In this document: positions 11,801 to 22,161 of the stretch, piece by piece
Layout: each line of letters begins with the position of its first letter
Numbering within the stretch: position 1 is the first letter of the stretch
Assembly (NCBI GenBank): GCA_905178155.1
Contig: CAJINV010000016.1
Location: 1,811,102-1,875,101, forward strand
Origin: Amoebophrya sp. A120
Lineage: Eukaryota > Sar > Dinophyceae > Syndiniales > Amoebophryaceae
Length of the DNA stretch: 64,000 nt
Reading direction: 5' to 3'
Notes under the pieces: model-generated
Told to the model about the DNA's origin: nothing
Database searches by the model: none
The model's input: only the letters and a program-made list of their open reading frames with translations
Translations under genes and position numbers: made by a program

Positions 11801-14800
11801 TATGCATTTATACACGATACTTTTGCAGTTCATATCCAGAAAATCCATCCAGCCAATCCATGGCACCTCCTCATTCGTGCACCTCGTTCGGCCACTCCTT
11901 CGCGCCGTCGTCCCGATTGTACAGGACCAGGCGAGCAACGTCATGAGCCTTCTTATCCTCGAAGGCAACCTGCCACCAGTTGAGTCCGCGACCCGCCACG
12001 TAACCCGTGGCTTGCTGACCAGTTCGCTTGGAATCATCGTCCCAGGAGGTCAAATCCTCCACTGTCCTAGTACTACCATCGAGAGCTTTATTACAGTGAA
12101 AAATGCCAAAGTTGCACAAATTTGCTTAACTCTAGACTGCGCGGGCTGTAATTCTAATTCAAACCAATTTCAAACCAATTTCAAAATTCCAGCATTTTCA
12201 TGCTGTGGCAACCCCGCGGGCCTCCGCGGTGTGCGATTTTTCATTGCATACAGCCCCACAAACTTGACTGCAACGGGAATGCCAAAAGCCCGCCAAAGAG
12301 CTGGCGGGCCTAACGACGGGCCGCCCGCGGCCATGAATGTCGGGGCCCGCGCGTCTGGTGTGGCCTTTCCACACGGGGCCCCACACTCGGAGCGGCGCCG
12401 GCCTTTGCAACGTGTGACAGTACGCGATGGGCCCGAGCGATTTACACTGGCGGAGCAAACCTCCCACACGCAGGGGCGCCACAATCAAATAATGGGCGCC
12501 GGGCGCCTGGCTGCCGCCCCGGTTTGGCAACCCCATACAGGCATAGACACTGCGCCATGGGAAGCAAGACACGGGGCGCCCACGCCCACCCCCGATCGGC
12601 ACGGGCGATACGAATCGGGCAGGCGCGGCACCTCTCCCAAGAATACCGGCGCCGGCAGGTTGGTAGTGCCTGCGCCAAGGGCCCGGCGGCGCGGCTCGTT
12701 GGCAATCAGTGGGCTGCGGGGCTTCGCGGCAATCGGCATCGGCACGGGCGAAGAGCTGCACGCCCCTGCCCTTTGGACCGCTTCGCACACCGGTACGCGA
12801 GGCCCCACCGAATGGCCGACGGCTGCCCTTCGGAAATTCCGAAGCCCATCAATGCCCTTCGCTGATTTCAAAACGCCATCGGCCATCTCGCACGCTTTCA
12901 AAATCCCATCAAGCCTCCTGCGCAATTTCAAAACGTCATCAGGCATTTTGGCCAATTTCAAAACGTCATCAAGCATTTTGGCCAATTTCAAAACGTCATC
13001 AAGCATTTTGGCCAATTTCAAAACGTCATCAAGCATTTTGGCCAATTTCAAAACGTCATCAAGACGATATTCAAAATGCCGTCAGAATTCCGTCAGATTC
13101 CGTCAGAATTCCGTCAGAACCAAGCTACCCATCGGGGAACGGAATTCTGACAGAATTCTGATGGCGTTTTGAAATGCCTTGATGATATTATTTGGAATGT
13201 GCCCAAGCCCTATTTTTCTTTCTTTGCCCAGCGGGTGTCGCCGCCCGATGGAGTTTACTGAACCAGGGGCCCACCCCCTCCGGCTTTCCTCCTTGTCCTG
13301 TCGGGCGTCGCAAATTTGCTCCGAAGAGCGGCCACGCGCTGCAGGAAGGATGCCGCATGCTCCAGGCGGCCCTTCGCCTTCACGGCGCGACGTTGACTAC
13401 GTAGCGCAGAGCCGCGAGGGAGACTATCCCCGCCGCGGCCCCGTCTGCGTCCTCTTCACGTCCGTCTCAGGTAGCCTCGCGACCTACGAGCAGGCGCGCG
13501 GACCACTGCAACACCAAGACGAGGAATTTTCCCCGGCAAGTCGCCCGCGCGCTGGTTCTTCCGAGCCCATCCCGAAGCCCGCCGCGCTTGCTTCCCTCGG
13601 CGATGCTGCCCTCCGGGCGCAACATCTGCTTTTGACGGTCGCAGGGCGCTTTTTGGCTTGCCTTGCGACGAAAAAAGGGGCAGGGAAGGAACCCATGCAA
13701 CAGACTGCGGCGCTCGCAGGCCACCTAACGAAGCCGAGAAACCCAGCGTCACATGGACGCTGCGAGTCTATCCTGTGGCCGTTCGGATCGGAGTTACGAC
13801 CCGCGGGCAATGTAGAGTTGGCCAACGACGAGAGCCGCCTTTCGGCCCAAGTATATTGCCACGCATTTCGGCGCGACCCAACGCACACAGTGGCGCACTA
13901 GCTTCTCCGCTGGATTCAGCCCGCAGCGGTCTGAACTGGGCGAAAAAGAAGCAAATGCGCCGAAACATCAAGACCAAACCGCAGCGCCTTCTAGCACGCA
14001 GGCCGCGCCATTGAAGTTTTGATTTTTGAAAAGCCCCACAGTTTGAAAGTAGTTTGAAATTGTTTTGAAATCATTTCTGGGCCGTGCGGTCCAGCGTTAA
14101 AAATTTGCGACGCGAAGTTTCCAAATGAAAACTTTTTGTCATGCATGAAAGGAGTATGAATCTTTCTGATTCAGGGTCGAGGCGTATATCGCATCGCTTG
14201 CATGACAAGCGCCGCTCTTGCTAGGATCTTTTGCAATACAAATTTTTGCTACTCACGAGTGGATTTCTGTGATGCTGATACATGCATAGAAGGCGAGTGT
14301 TTCATTTGGAAAGGTTTGCAATACAAATGTTTCCAAGTTCGGGGGTGGGGGCATTTTTCATTGTAATAATCTAGCTGCTCGACCCGGAGGTGGTGCACAG
14401 TCGGGCCCGTTATCATGCAGCCGCCATTCTTGGGCGGGCCGCCTCCGTAAAATTTCGTGGGGCCAGTGCCGTTGTAGGTCAGCGGGAGTGCGTCTCGCCG
14501 ATCGTAGTAACCCTTGTAGTCTGGAAAAAGACTGGACTGCCGCGCTTGCAGTTGCTATCCTCTGCAAAAGTATTAATATCGCACGAGTTCGTAGAAGTAG
14601 GTACTTGCAGGAGTACAACACTAGCATGACAGCTTTGGCGTTGGTTTCCTAGTACATGTACAACTACCTGAGTCAGGATTATGAAACGTTCCATTTTTAT
14701 TCTTTCGTTCTGAAAAAACTTGCAAAATGCAGCTTCTACGTGTACGTAGTACGATACTTTGGCAATGCATAGGTCCGCGACCGGCACGAGCTTTTCGGGA

Positions 14801-15691
14801 ACGGTTTTGTCCTTGTTGGTGCCAACTGGCTTCTTATTAGTGCCTCCTGCGCCAACCGGAGAAGCAGGCTTTTTTTCGTCCTTGGGTTTTGACGCCCCCA
14901 GCAACGGGTCATCTTTCGGATTCCCGCCCTGAGCTTTGTCTTTAGATCCTATGGAAAAGCGCACTTGCGGCAAAATCTTTCAGTTTCACTCAAAATTTCT
15001 ATTCACGTAAATACTATTTGCTTAATAGTTCTGCGTATACTTCTTCCTGTGCTTCCAGGAGAGGAGCGAGAGCAGAATCACATCATGATCATGATCATGC
15101 CAATAAGGGCGACGATAATAGAAAATAAGCCCCTGCTGCTGGCGTGACGAGAGGTTGAAGACACTGCAGCTGCAAGAAGATGAAAGGGACGACGTGTCAC
15201 AAGTGCATTATTTCATGTGATAAGTCCGGCACCGCAATCGTCTGTTCCCCCGCCGGAATCGGGGTCATTGGCTCCATTTCCCCAATGCACCCTTCCTTCT
15301 TCTGCAGCAATGCGGTCTGTTTTGTTTTTTTTTGCTTCAATCAGATGGATGGAGGCCAAAAAAAGAGGGAAAAAAAAACGACCACAGCTAGAGAAACAAA
15401 ACGAAAACTAGACTCCAAAAGTAAGTAGTTAAAAACGCACACCAATTTCACCTTCGGAACCGCCTTGTCGCCCTTCTTGCGACCGCTTGTGGCCCCGATC
15501 ACATCCCGTTTCCCCCCTCCCGGCTGCTGCTGGTATTGCTGCTGCGTCGTAGTACGGTGCGGGCCGCGCGAGGAGACAGCGTACCCATGGACCGGTAGGA
15601 GAAAAGGAGAGGACGAATCACTGGTCGTCGACAGGATGAGAGCGGCGGCGAGAGGAGACGCCGGCATGGTTCTTTTCGCGAAGAAGGTCAT
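8830..15691 (-). CDS. Secreted protein with F-type-lectin-like (FTP) domain and Cys-rich C-terminus, multi-exon
   Basis: Proposed exons: 15691-15452 (signal peptide), 15316 to about 15210, about 14951-14772, 14550-14369, 12083 to about 11888, about 10540-10109, 9835-9752 and 9440-8830. The 135-bp intron 15317-15451 is canonical GT-AG and is confirmed by the intronless paralog at 18282, which reads KTALLEKKEGC where this reads KTALLQKKEGC. The middle part resembles an FTP/F5-8C fold: LDGSTRTVEDLTSW, GLNWWQVAFED, LVLYNRDDGAKEWPERL, and the typical closing LSLCGAQLYVAS. A Cys module follows (YPQCFWNGPW ... FSCPGTDGGF.PCC). The model needs two homopolymer shifts (five A at 14525-14529, seven G at 9167-9173) and the skipping of a START-domain insertion. 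Binding of fucose or other glycans is inference from the fold. Confidence 0.5.
9446..9751. mobile_element. Introner element, family 4
   Basis: 306 bp with inverted ends GTCAGAATCGAAATCGACAA / TTGTCGATTTCGATCCTGAC and TSD ATGCT at 9441-9445 and 9752-9756. Removal restores AKEHDALSLCGAQ in the lectin-like gene. Confidence 0.92.
9841..10108. mobile_element. Introner element, family 1 (mixed ends)
   Basis: 268 bp. The left end is TATCAAATGC and the right end is GCAATCCATA, around the usual GTCTGGGTCTGGAAG core. TSD CTTGC at 9836-9840 and 10109-10113. Removal restores SDGKLKHPVQR in the lectin-like gene. Confidence 0.92.
10498..10541. repeat. 44-bp direct repeat, copy A (codes for LVLYNRDDGAKEWP)
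   Basis: Nearly identical to 11888-11931. The two copies flank the START-domain ORF and encode the same FTP-domain peptide. Exact collapse between them would rebuild one continuous lectin domain. Confidence 0.85.
11080..11848 (-). CDS. START-domain (lipid-transfer type) ORF, C-terminally truncated
   Basis: With the introner at 11683-11834 removed, the frame runs from ATG 11848 (MDFLEKQAESYDDWMVLQSG) for about 205 residues. The START fold is recognisable from the DDIIAVRGRLVFPETEPAEI, LIVDLERRKLWDSQMEYGRI and PRDLCLLRAWHPTDFGCVLV segments and from PGVVRADYDN. START proteins bind lipids in a hydrophobic cavity. The last 50-60 residues normal for the family are missing: after ADYDN the frame ends in LSSCATTTL-stop. 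It sits inside the FTP-domain gene, between two 44-bp repeats. It may be an inserted gene fragment, a separate small gene, or an exon of a fusion. Confidence 0.55.
11683..11834. mobile_element. Introner element, family 6
   Basis: 152 bp with inverted core GCAAAAGTATCG / CGATACTTTTGC and TSD TCCAG at 11678-11682 and 11835-11839. Removal joins MDFL to EKQAESYDDW in the START ORF, so that ORF was coding when the element landed. Confidence 0.82.
11888..11931. repeat. 44-bp direct repeat, copy B
   Basis: Partner of 10498-10541. Here the FTP frame continues NEVHE and reaches a stop, whereas copy A continues into the rest of the domain (ERLNGATVWLD). Confidence 0.85.
12126..14100. mobile_element. 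hAT-like non-autonomous DNA element nested in an introner
   Basis: 1,975 bp and GC-rich. It is flanked by a perfect 8-bp duplication AAATTTGC (12118-12125 and 14101-14108). The ends are imperfect inverted repeats: TTAACTCTAGACTGC against TTAACGCTGGACCGC (reverse complement of the right end). An 8-bp TSD is known for hAT and P-type elements. No transposase motif is visible in its long GC-driven ORFs, so it would need help in trans. Confidence 0.75.
12921..13063. repeat. 30-bp tandem repeat (about 4.5 regular copies plus degenerate ones)
   Basis: The period is exactly 30 bp and the unit contains GGCCAATTTCAAAACGTCAT. Degenerate copies extend left to about 12,850. Inverted traces (GTTTTGAAATGCCTTGATGA) at about 13,165 could fold back on the array. 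Confidence 0.85.
14556..14771. mobile_element. Introner element, family 6
   Basis: 216 bp with ends TATCCTCTGCAAAAGTATTA and CGATACTTTGGCAATGCATA. The TSD is degraded (GTTGC / GGTCC). It lies in the lectin-like gene between the VPVAD and NCKRGSP segments. Confidence 0.7.
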
Positions 15692-17006
15692 TTTCTTTTC
15701 AAGGACAGCGCCGGTAGTGCCTTTTGGTTTTGTGTGCTTGTTCTAGTCGTGCATCAAATAACGAACTGTGTGTAAGTATAGTATACTTTTGACAGCAAAG
15801 GGGTGCCTGCGCTTGAATGTGCAACTACTACAGGCTTGTTTTCTACTAGATGGGAAATACTTCCAGGTGGAGATAAATCTGATTTTTATTTGCTGGTGAT
15901 GTTTATTCAAGTTCATTGCGGCGTCGTCCTTGGCCGAAGATTCCCGCGGTCTTATTTTCCTCGCTATTCAAAACTCACTTCGGTTTATAAAGTCTTCGCC
16001 TTTTTCTATGCCGGGGGACGAACGAACAACGAAAACGAGGTTGCACGAGTGGTAGGTACGATGTTGAAGAGAAACGAAAAATCGTCGTGAGTTGCCAGGC
16101 ATGAAGGTGTAGTAGAGAGAAAATCTCTACTTCTTCAGCCGGCACTTTGACTTTCTACTTGCACCGAATGTTTACAACCATTGTCTATTCCAGACGAACA
16201 GAAGCTAGAACTTTTTCGTGCATGCAGCGGACGAGAAGATAGACGGGCATAAGTACAACTTGTGAAGAACATACACTTTCTTGCGAGAAAACCGAAGCAA
16301 ACGACCTGGTGCAAACCAAAAACGAGCACGTCAACCTTCGAGGACGAAGAGAACGAACCGAAAGGATGGGTCTTTGTGCTGCATGACAAAGAACTACTGA
16401 TATCACCGAAATCGCATGATGAAAAGGTGCCAACTTCGACAACCTAAGCAACTCTCCAAAAAGCAGAGAGTTTAGTCCCTTTTGTGCGTCGTATATTAGT
16501 TGATACAAGAGTTGATCTCTTTGACAAGTGACCCAGAAAAATGGCAGTAGTTTTCGCTGCGAATAAAGCAAGCAAATCAACAGCATATCGTAGTGCGATG
16601 AAGGCCCAAATAGTATTCATAAATAAAAAGTCGAGAGTTAGTGTGTATTGTGCATCGTCTCTAAGCCAACGATGAACAAAACAGAATACGGAAACTAGGT
16701 TTCGTAATGCTCCAATGTGGCGCGGACTTTGCAAGTGTTGTCCTTCCATGTGCTATCCTGAGAAATTGTAGCCTCCCCCCACTACTTTTATACGATATTC
16801 ATCTGCACCTCGAGGACGAGAGGAAACTTCATTTGTGGAAACAGTACAAAAACCTTGAAGGGCACCCTTGGAAGGTCCTTCCAATGCATGGCCCCCTTCG
16901 TCCCTGTGCATACCAAATACTTAAATTGTACCACGACTGTGACTCGGAAAAGTTGTTAGCTAAGGCGCGCGCGCGCGCGCTAAGTTGTAAACAAGTTTAG
17001 AGCATG
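15692..17006. other. Intergenic region, nothing recognised
   Basis: No ORF here resembles a family I know. The 3' half has a (GC)n run at about 16,965-16,980. Confidence 0.5.
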
Positions 17007-18282
17007 CTATGTATGGTATGAAGACAGGAGGGGGAGGCTCGTGGTGCACCGAGGATACTGGCATGATGAAAGCGCGTCGCGTGAAGATACTTTCACGCCG
17101 ATCCGGATCCCCAATCTCTCGCATTCGTCCTTCGATTTCATCTTCGAGCAATCCATGCAAGAAAAAGATGTTGCACCCAGCAGTTCGGCATCGTAGATTT
17201 GCCGCACCCAATCCGGCGTCGAGGATGTTGCCGATCCCTCTCGAAGATTTTCATATATTTTTGTGCCGGTGGGAATAATTTTACTTCCCCAGGCACAGTG
17301 CTTCCAGTCACGGATCCAATACCCTTCCGTCCCCTCGCAACTTTCCAATGAACTGCGGATCTCACAACTGCAACAGGGATGGAAGCCGCCGTCGGTCCCC
17401 GGGCAAGTAAAATCGTTTTGATTTTCCACTTCCTCGCAATCCGGGAGGTGCTTCCTTGCTTTCGCCCCCTCACAGCAATCCTGGTCGAAGATGGCACCTG
17501 TTGTAGCATCTTCACCGCCGGACGGTGCGCCTTGCTTCGGGCAGCAGACGGCGTCTTTGGCCGGTCTCGCCCAGTTGCCCAGATGAAGCTTGCTGCTGTC
17601 GCCATCTTGTTCACCAGCAGAAACCGGCTGCACCGACTCAATGTAGGGCCACGGCCCGGCGAAAAAGCATTGCGGGTAAAGCGGTCGTGGGACACCATTC
17701 ATTGTCGTCTTCCTCCGTCGCGCCACACAACGTCTTCGGGTCCGCAACTTCAACTTCTGATTCTGTGCGAGCATGATTGTTTATTTTGTCCTCTTGTTGA
17801 GCAGGAGTCTTCGGCTGGGTCGCGCCTGTGGACGAGTCTTCCTCTTTGGGTGATTTTTCTTCTCCGACCGACTTGCCCGATCCGGCTCCCGACGCCTGCA
17901 ACATTTCATCATCCCCTTGGCTTGGGCTTGTTGCCCCCGGCGCCGGCACCCGAATCTTGTCCTGTGTAACGGTGGTCCGTGGTGGGCTTGTGGGCTCAGG
18001 CTCAATGCACCCTTCCTTCTTCTCCAGCAACGCAGTCTTCCCCGTCGGCTCCTGGTCGAGCTTCTTGTTACGGCCGCTTGTGGTCCTGATCGCATTTTTT
18101 TTCGTCATCTGCAGCCCCGGCTGCCGCTGCTGCTGCGTCGCGGCGATTTGCGAGCTGCGCGAGGAGAGTGCGTACCCCTTGACTGGCAGGAAAAAAGACG
18201 AAGAAAAATCACAAGTCGTCGACAATAACACTGCCGACAACCACATCGGCAGAGAGCAAAATTTGATGCAGTTGAGCGTCAT
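17007..18282 (-). CDS. Secreted Cys-rich paralog of the 15691 gene, with one frame disruption
   Basis: Start ATG 18282. The signal-peptide region (LSAVLLSTTCDFSSSFFLPV) and the following GYALSSR, TTSGRNKK and KTALLEKKEGC segments match the N-terminus of the gene at 15691. After an acidic Ser/Pro linker comes DPKTLCGATEEDDN. The frame must then shift (around 17,690-17,705) to continue as NGVPRPLYPQCFFAGPW. The rest has eight or more Cys (VCCPKQG, DQDCCEG, FTCPGTDGGFHPCCSC), matching the C-terminal module of the 15691 gene. It ends at 17007. The shift may be a sequencing error, a mutation in a dying gene, or an unseen tiny intron. There is no introner inside. Function is unknown. Confidence 0.58.
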
Positions 18283-19684
18283 CTTTTCTTCCTACGGTGC
18301 TAGTGAAAGGGCGCAGGAATTCCGACTAGCAGGAAAACAAGCGCAGCTACAGTCGACTTTCTTCTGTGGCAGTTGTAGAAGGAGCACCTATACGAGTTTA
18401 TCTTTGTTTTCTTGACCTGAGGCCTTGCCCAAGACTTGTTTGCCTTTTGCGTGCTACTACAAGTCGATGATGTTATTCGACGCGAGTTCTGAGATTGTTT
18501 GAACTGTCTAGGGGGTCCAGAAGATTTGCTGTCGGCATTGTACGTAAATTTGTTTCATGCTGGTGTAGCTACGGAAAAATGATTCCGTCCTTCCGTTCTT
18601 CGGTTTTACGTTTAGGTCTAGGAACGCAAGATTGGTATTTTTCACTTTTTGTAGACAAGTCAAGAGCGGTCAACAAGAAGCAACTCGTAAGAAAAGACGC
18701 AGACGAATTCCAACACAAAGAGAACGAGCAGATAGAAATGCGTGCGATAAGGTAAGGCGGACGAGGACACTTACCTATACCGAAGGACGACCATCTCTTC
18801 ATCACACGCGCTGACTTCTTTGACTGCACGAATTCATCGGTTTTATTTCGGTACGAAGCATCAGCAGGACAACCAGCACGAATGGAGGACCGATTTTCTT
18901 TGGCTTTTCTCCTACAAATGCACGAAGCCGAGAAGTTTCTACTTATTTATTCGGACAGGATTTGTGTTGGAAACAAACGACATCTTTCGTTACTTCTCCG
19001 GGGAGTAGCTAGTAGTTCTTGATCTTTGTCAGCTGCGCGCCAAACACTACAGAAGCAGCAGCGAAGATGCGGCGTTTCTTGCTGAACAAGCAACTCGCTG
19101 CCTCGCACCAAGCTTACGAACCGTCACTATACCTGCTTAGACTGCCTAGTCTTATCTCAACAAAAAAACTGGCGGTAGCAGAAGTGCCCTGAACTGTAGA
19201 AACAGAAACGACCTTCATCCAGGTGACGTGATATTCTCCATGATCTCAAGTTCGAGACATAGGACATTAAGCGTGAAACAAACGTTGGCGTTGCTGCATT
19301 TTGAATTATTTCGAAGTTCTACTGTCAACTGCATGTAGATGAGTTTACAACAAACTTTCAGTGTAGCATTTGAGCTTCGCTCCTGCAGCGCAGGGGAGTA
19401 AAATTATGAAATCGGTAATATCGATCCCCGCTTCTCAGCTTTCGCAGTCGACCACGTCCAGCGTGGTCAGCGTCCCTGTGCATATGGCGTTCTCAACTGT
19501 TACATTCTCAACTGTTACATGGATTTGGATTTGTGATGCAAGAATTGCAAAAGTGATAGGTGGGAGATTGCGCCTGTAGCATTACAGATTCCGCACAGAT
19601 TTAGGTGCTGTTTAGCCCTAGGCAAATTTGTCATGCGAAGCAGCTTGATCGCGTGGATGATGATGGTGCTTTTGCATGCCAAAT
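18283..19684. other. Intergenic region, nothing recognised
   Basis: Short unrelated ORFs only; no repeat or introner terminus was seen. Confidence 0.5.
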
Positions 19685-21362
19685 TCATGTAGCAGATGAG
19701 AATGTAACGTTTAAGAACCCCATAGTGCACTCCGCGAACTTGCACCCCGGACAGATGAGCCCGACCGTGCACTTTTGGACTTCCGCATTTTCCTCGTCGC
19801 AGGCAACGTAGTTGTGCGTCACCGGGTTGTGTTCCTTGGATTCCGGGACGCCAGTGGTTACATTCCCGGAGAACTCCTTGTAGTTCAGACGACCATTGTC
19901 CACTCTCCCCTGCTGCGTCATCTTGTCGCAAATCCACTTCACTTCCTTCATATGCATTGCAAAAGTACCGTGCTAGTACACCTAATTTCACCATGACAAT
20001 TTTTTTCAACAGAAGCAATATGTCATGCCGATTCGCGTAAAGAAAGTAAAGTACTTTTGTCATGCGTGATTGCAAGTAGTAGCACGACTACGATATAAGA
20101 TTTTGCATTGGATAGTTCATGTAGGGGTAGCTGTCGGGGACCACACGGATTTCGACGCCTTGGTCCATGGTACCAAATTCTTGTATCACACAGACAAAAA
20201 GAAAACGTAGCAAGCAGTAAATCGCTACATTCGTCTTGCGCTATGATGTCGAGACAAAACTCCAAATTAGTACGTGACGACATGTACCAAGATTATGGGC
20301 CGCATCATCAAGATCAAGCCATGGGGTGCTATTGTCACACAGAGTTTGATGAAAAAGAACAAGAAGATTTATCTGTGCATGATTTTCACGAAAGAATACA
20401 ATTCCGGCTCTCCTACTCTTTACGTCGTCTTTTTCTCTCTGGATATCCTGGCCGCAGCGCAAGTCCGGCCGCGTTCCTCGCTCACGCTGTTGCTCCCCGC
20501 GGCTTTTCTTCTTCGAAAACAAGCTCGCAAAAAACGCGTTCGCTTTGAAGGTTTGTGGTGTAAAGTGTTTGTCACTGTCTCTATTCAGAGAAGAAGTTTT
20601 GTCGAGCGACGAGACTCCTGCAGGGTTCTTCTTCTTGCTGATGATGTTACTACTGGAGTGGTTTTGGTCGTTGTTTCTGCTGTTTTTCGAACTTGCGCTA
20701 GTCATCCTTTTCGTTGTGTCTGACGTGGTTGTTTTTGTAATACGGTGCAGACGCTGCAGATCTTGTTCCTCTTCATTCTTACTTTGCTCGCTGTGAATGT
20801 AGTTCACCCACGAAGATGCCTTTCTTCCGACACTTCTCTTTGCTGCTCTTTTCTTCACCACCTTCAAGCCCGCCGCAAAAATCCTGATTCCACCTCCGCT
20901 TGAGGTGCCGAGCGACGGTGGAGTAGATGTTGAGCTTGTTCTTCTAGAACAGGAAACAACATTCGTAGTTTCTTGTGAAGACGACCTCCAGGACGAGAAA
21001 ACGCCGGGATCTTCACTTGAAGTAAAACTTGCACTGTGGAGGAAAGACGAAAGCAGATAAGTGAAGGCAACATGAAGAAGGAAAATTTTCTGTAGTTGCT
21101 TTCGCCTGTTATTTCCAGCGCTACTCCTACTTCTAGTAGAGGGTGAAGAATCAACTGCGGCTGCAGGTCCTCCTACAGCCCTGGCGTGAGAGAAGAACCC
21201 GAGATTTTTACTGAGTCCACCGGAGGGATGAGAAGCATCAGGAAAAACCGATGTTGAAAGCAAACTGGTACAAGCACTGCCGCAGCGCCGCTTTGTCCTT
21301 GTAGTCACGACGCTCGTCCGGACGCGAGCTGCTGCTGAAGAAGTAGGAGGACCACTTGACAT
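19685..21362 (-). CDS. Secreted WICD-domain protein 1
   Basis: Exons 21362-20390, 20179-20115 and 19945-19685 give 432 residues in one frame. They use a canonical GT-AG intron (20180-20389) and one introner. The N-terminal 75 residues are Ser/Arg-rich, then a hydrophobic helix (IFLLHVAFTYLLSSFLHSA) could act as a late signal or anchor. A long basic Ser-rich region follows. The C-terminal domain has the pattern shared with the next three genes: KWICDKM, GRLNYKE, HNYVACDE, VQKCTVG, ICPGCKFAEC. The family is unknown to me. The conserved Cys suggest a small disulfide-bonded extracellular domain. The first of four adjacent paralogs read from low coordinates. Confidence 0.65.
19951..20114. mobile_element. 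Introner element, family 6
   Basis: 164 bp with ends TATGCATTGCAAAAGTACCG and GATTTTGCATTGGATA. TSD CTTCA / GTTCA (four of five). Removal joins SYPYMN to EVKWICDKM. Confidence 0.82.
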
Positions 21363-22161
21363 CTTCTTGGAACTCCTGTCCTTCCTCTGTCTTCAAAGCG
21401 AGTGAAGAATTATATTGGAGCTAGACTGATACATAGTTGTTGGCCTGCGAGGCCGCTCTGTGCTTGTGCTAGTACGATGCGACAAGCAAAGACGACAAAT
21501 CGACGACATTGATGAAACGCTGAAACGCCAATCACGAGCAGGCTGCACTTTTTTGCTCATCTCACACCTGGTTCTTGTTGTGCGGACTCTCAGTCGCATA
21601 TTCGATGTTCTTTTCACCCTTATTTCCCACAGATGATATTCTTTCGCCCTCCCCCCTGCTCTCAATTTTTTTTTCCTTTATTTTTTTTCTTCCTTGGAGC
21701 AGAAGAAGTTTAAAGTCGTATCTCGCAACTTGTCTCCACCGCATCTGGAGCGCAGGCAGTCCGCCCCGAAGCGAGCTACGCAGTTTGGGTTACGAACCTC
21801 AGTGCTGCAAGCACCCTCCGCGCAGCTGCGCTACGGCACCTACTTCGGCCTGTTCGTAATTTGCTCGATTTTCTTCAGTAGAGATTACAGTCATACTTCT
21901 TGAAAGTCAGTTGACGCAGCTTGATAAAAGCCGATCAGGCCCCGTGCAATGTTCTTTTAACAGCCGCTCCAATTGTACAAGAAAGTTCATTTTATTCTGC
22001 TCCTTCGGTTGTTATTCATTTTTTAAAAGCGTATTTATTTCATCCTGCATTCGATTGTTTCAAGGTTCAGTGATACTTCTTACTTCTGTAGCTGCTTCAA
22101 AAAAAAAAAAAGAGATGTAGTGGTCCTTATTATCATGCGTACGAGTGCCAGAGAAAATTTT

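Larger units (their letters stand above)
12089..14368. mobile_element. Introner element, family 5, enlarged to 2.28 kb by a nested insertion
   Basis: Ends TATTACAGTGAAAAATGCC and GGCATTTTTCATTGTAATA. The flanks AGCTT / ATCTA match at only three of five positions. The interior from about 14101 to 14368 aligns with the intact copy at 668-972. The extra DNA is the element at 12126-14100. Removing the whole unit restores VEQLDLDGSTRT in the lectin-like gene. Confidence 0.85.

Noticed and set aside
11688-11840. TSD of TATCC for the family 6 introner
   Set aside because: That register breaks the START frame; TATCC belongs to the element terminus, and TCCAG gives a perfect TSD and an open frame.
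12126-14100. Long ORFs (for example 13179-13901 plus strand, 240 residues) as a transposase
   Set aside because: No catalytic or zinc-finger motifs visible and similar openness in other frames; treated as non-autonomous element DNA.
20424-20430. GTAAAG as the donor of the 20180-20389 intron
   Set aside because: Phase 0 joining leads to a stop in exon 2; the GTGAAA donor at 20389 gives phase 1 and a total of exactly 433 codons.
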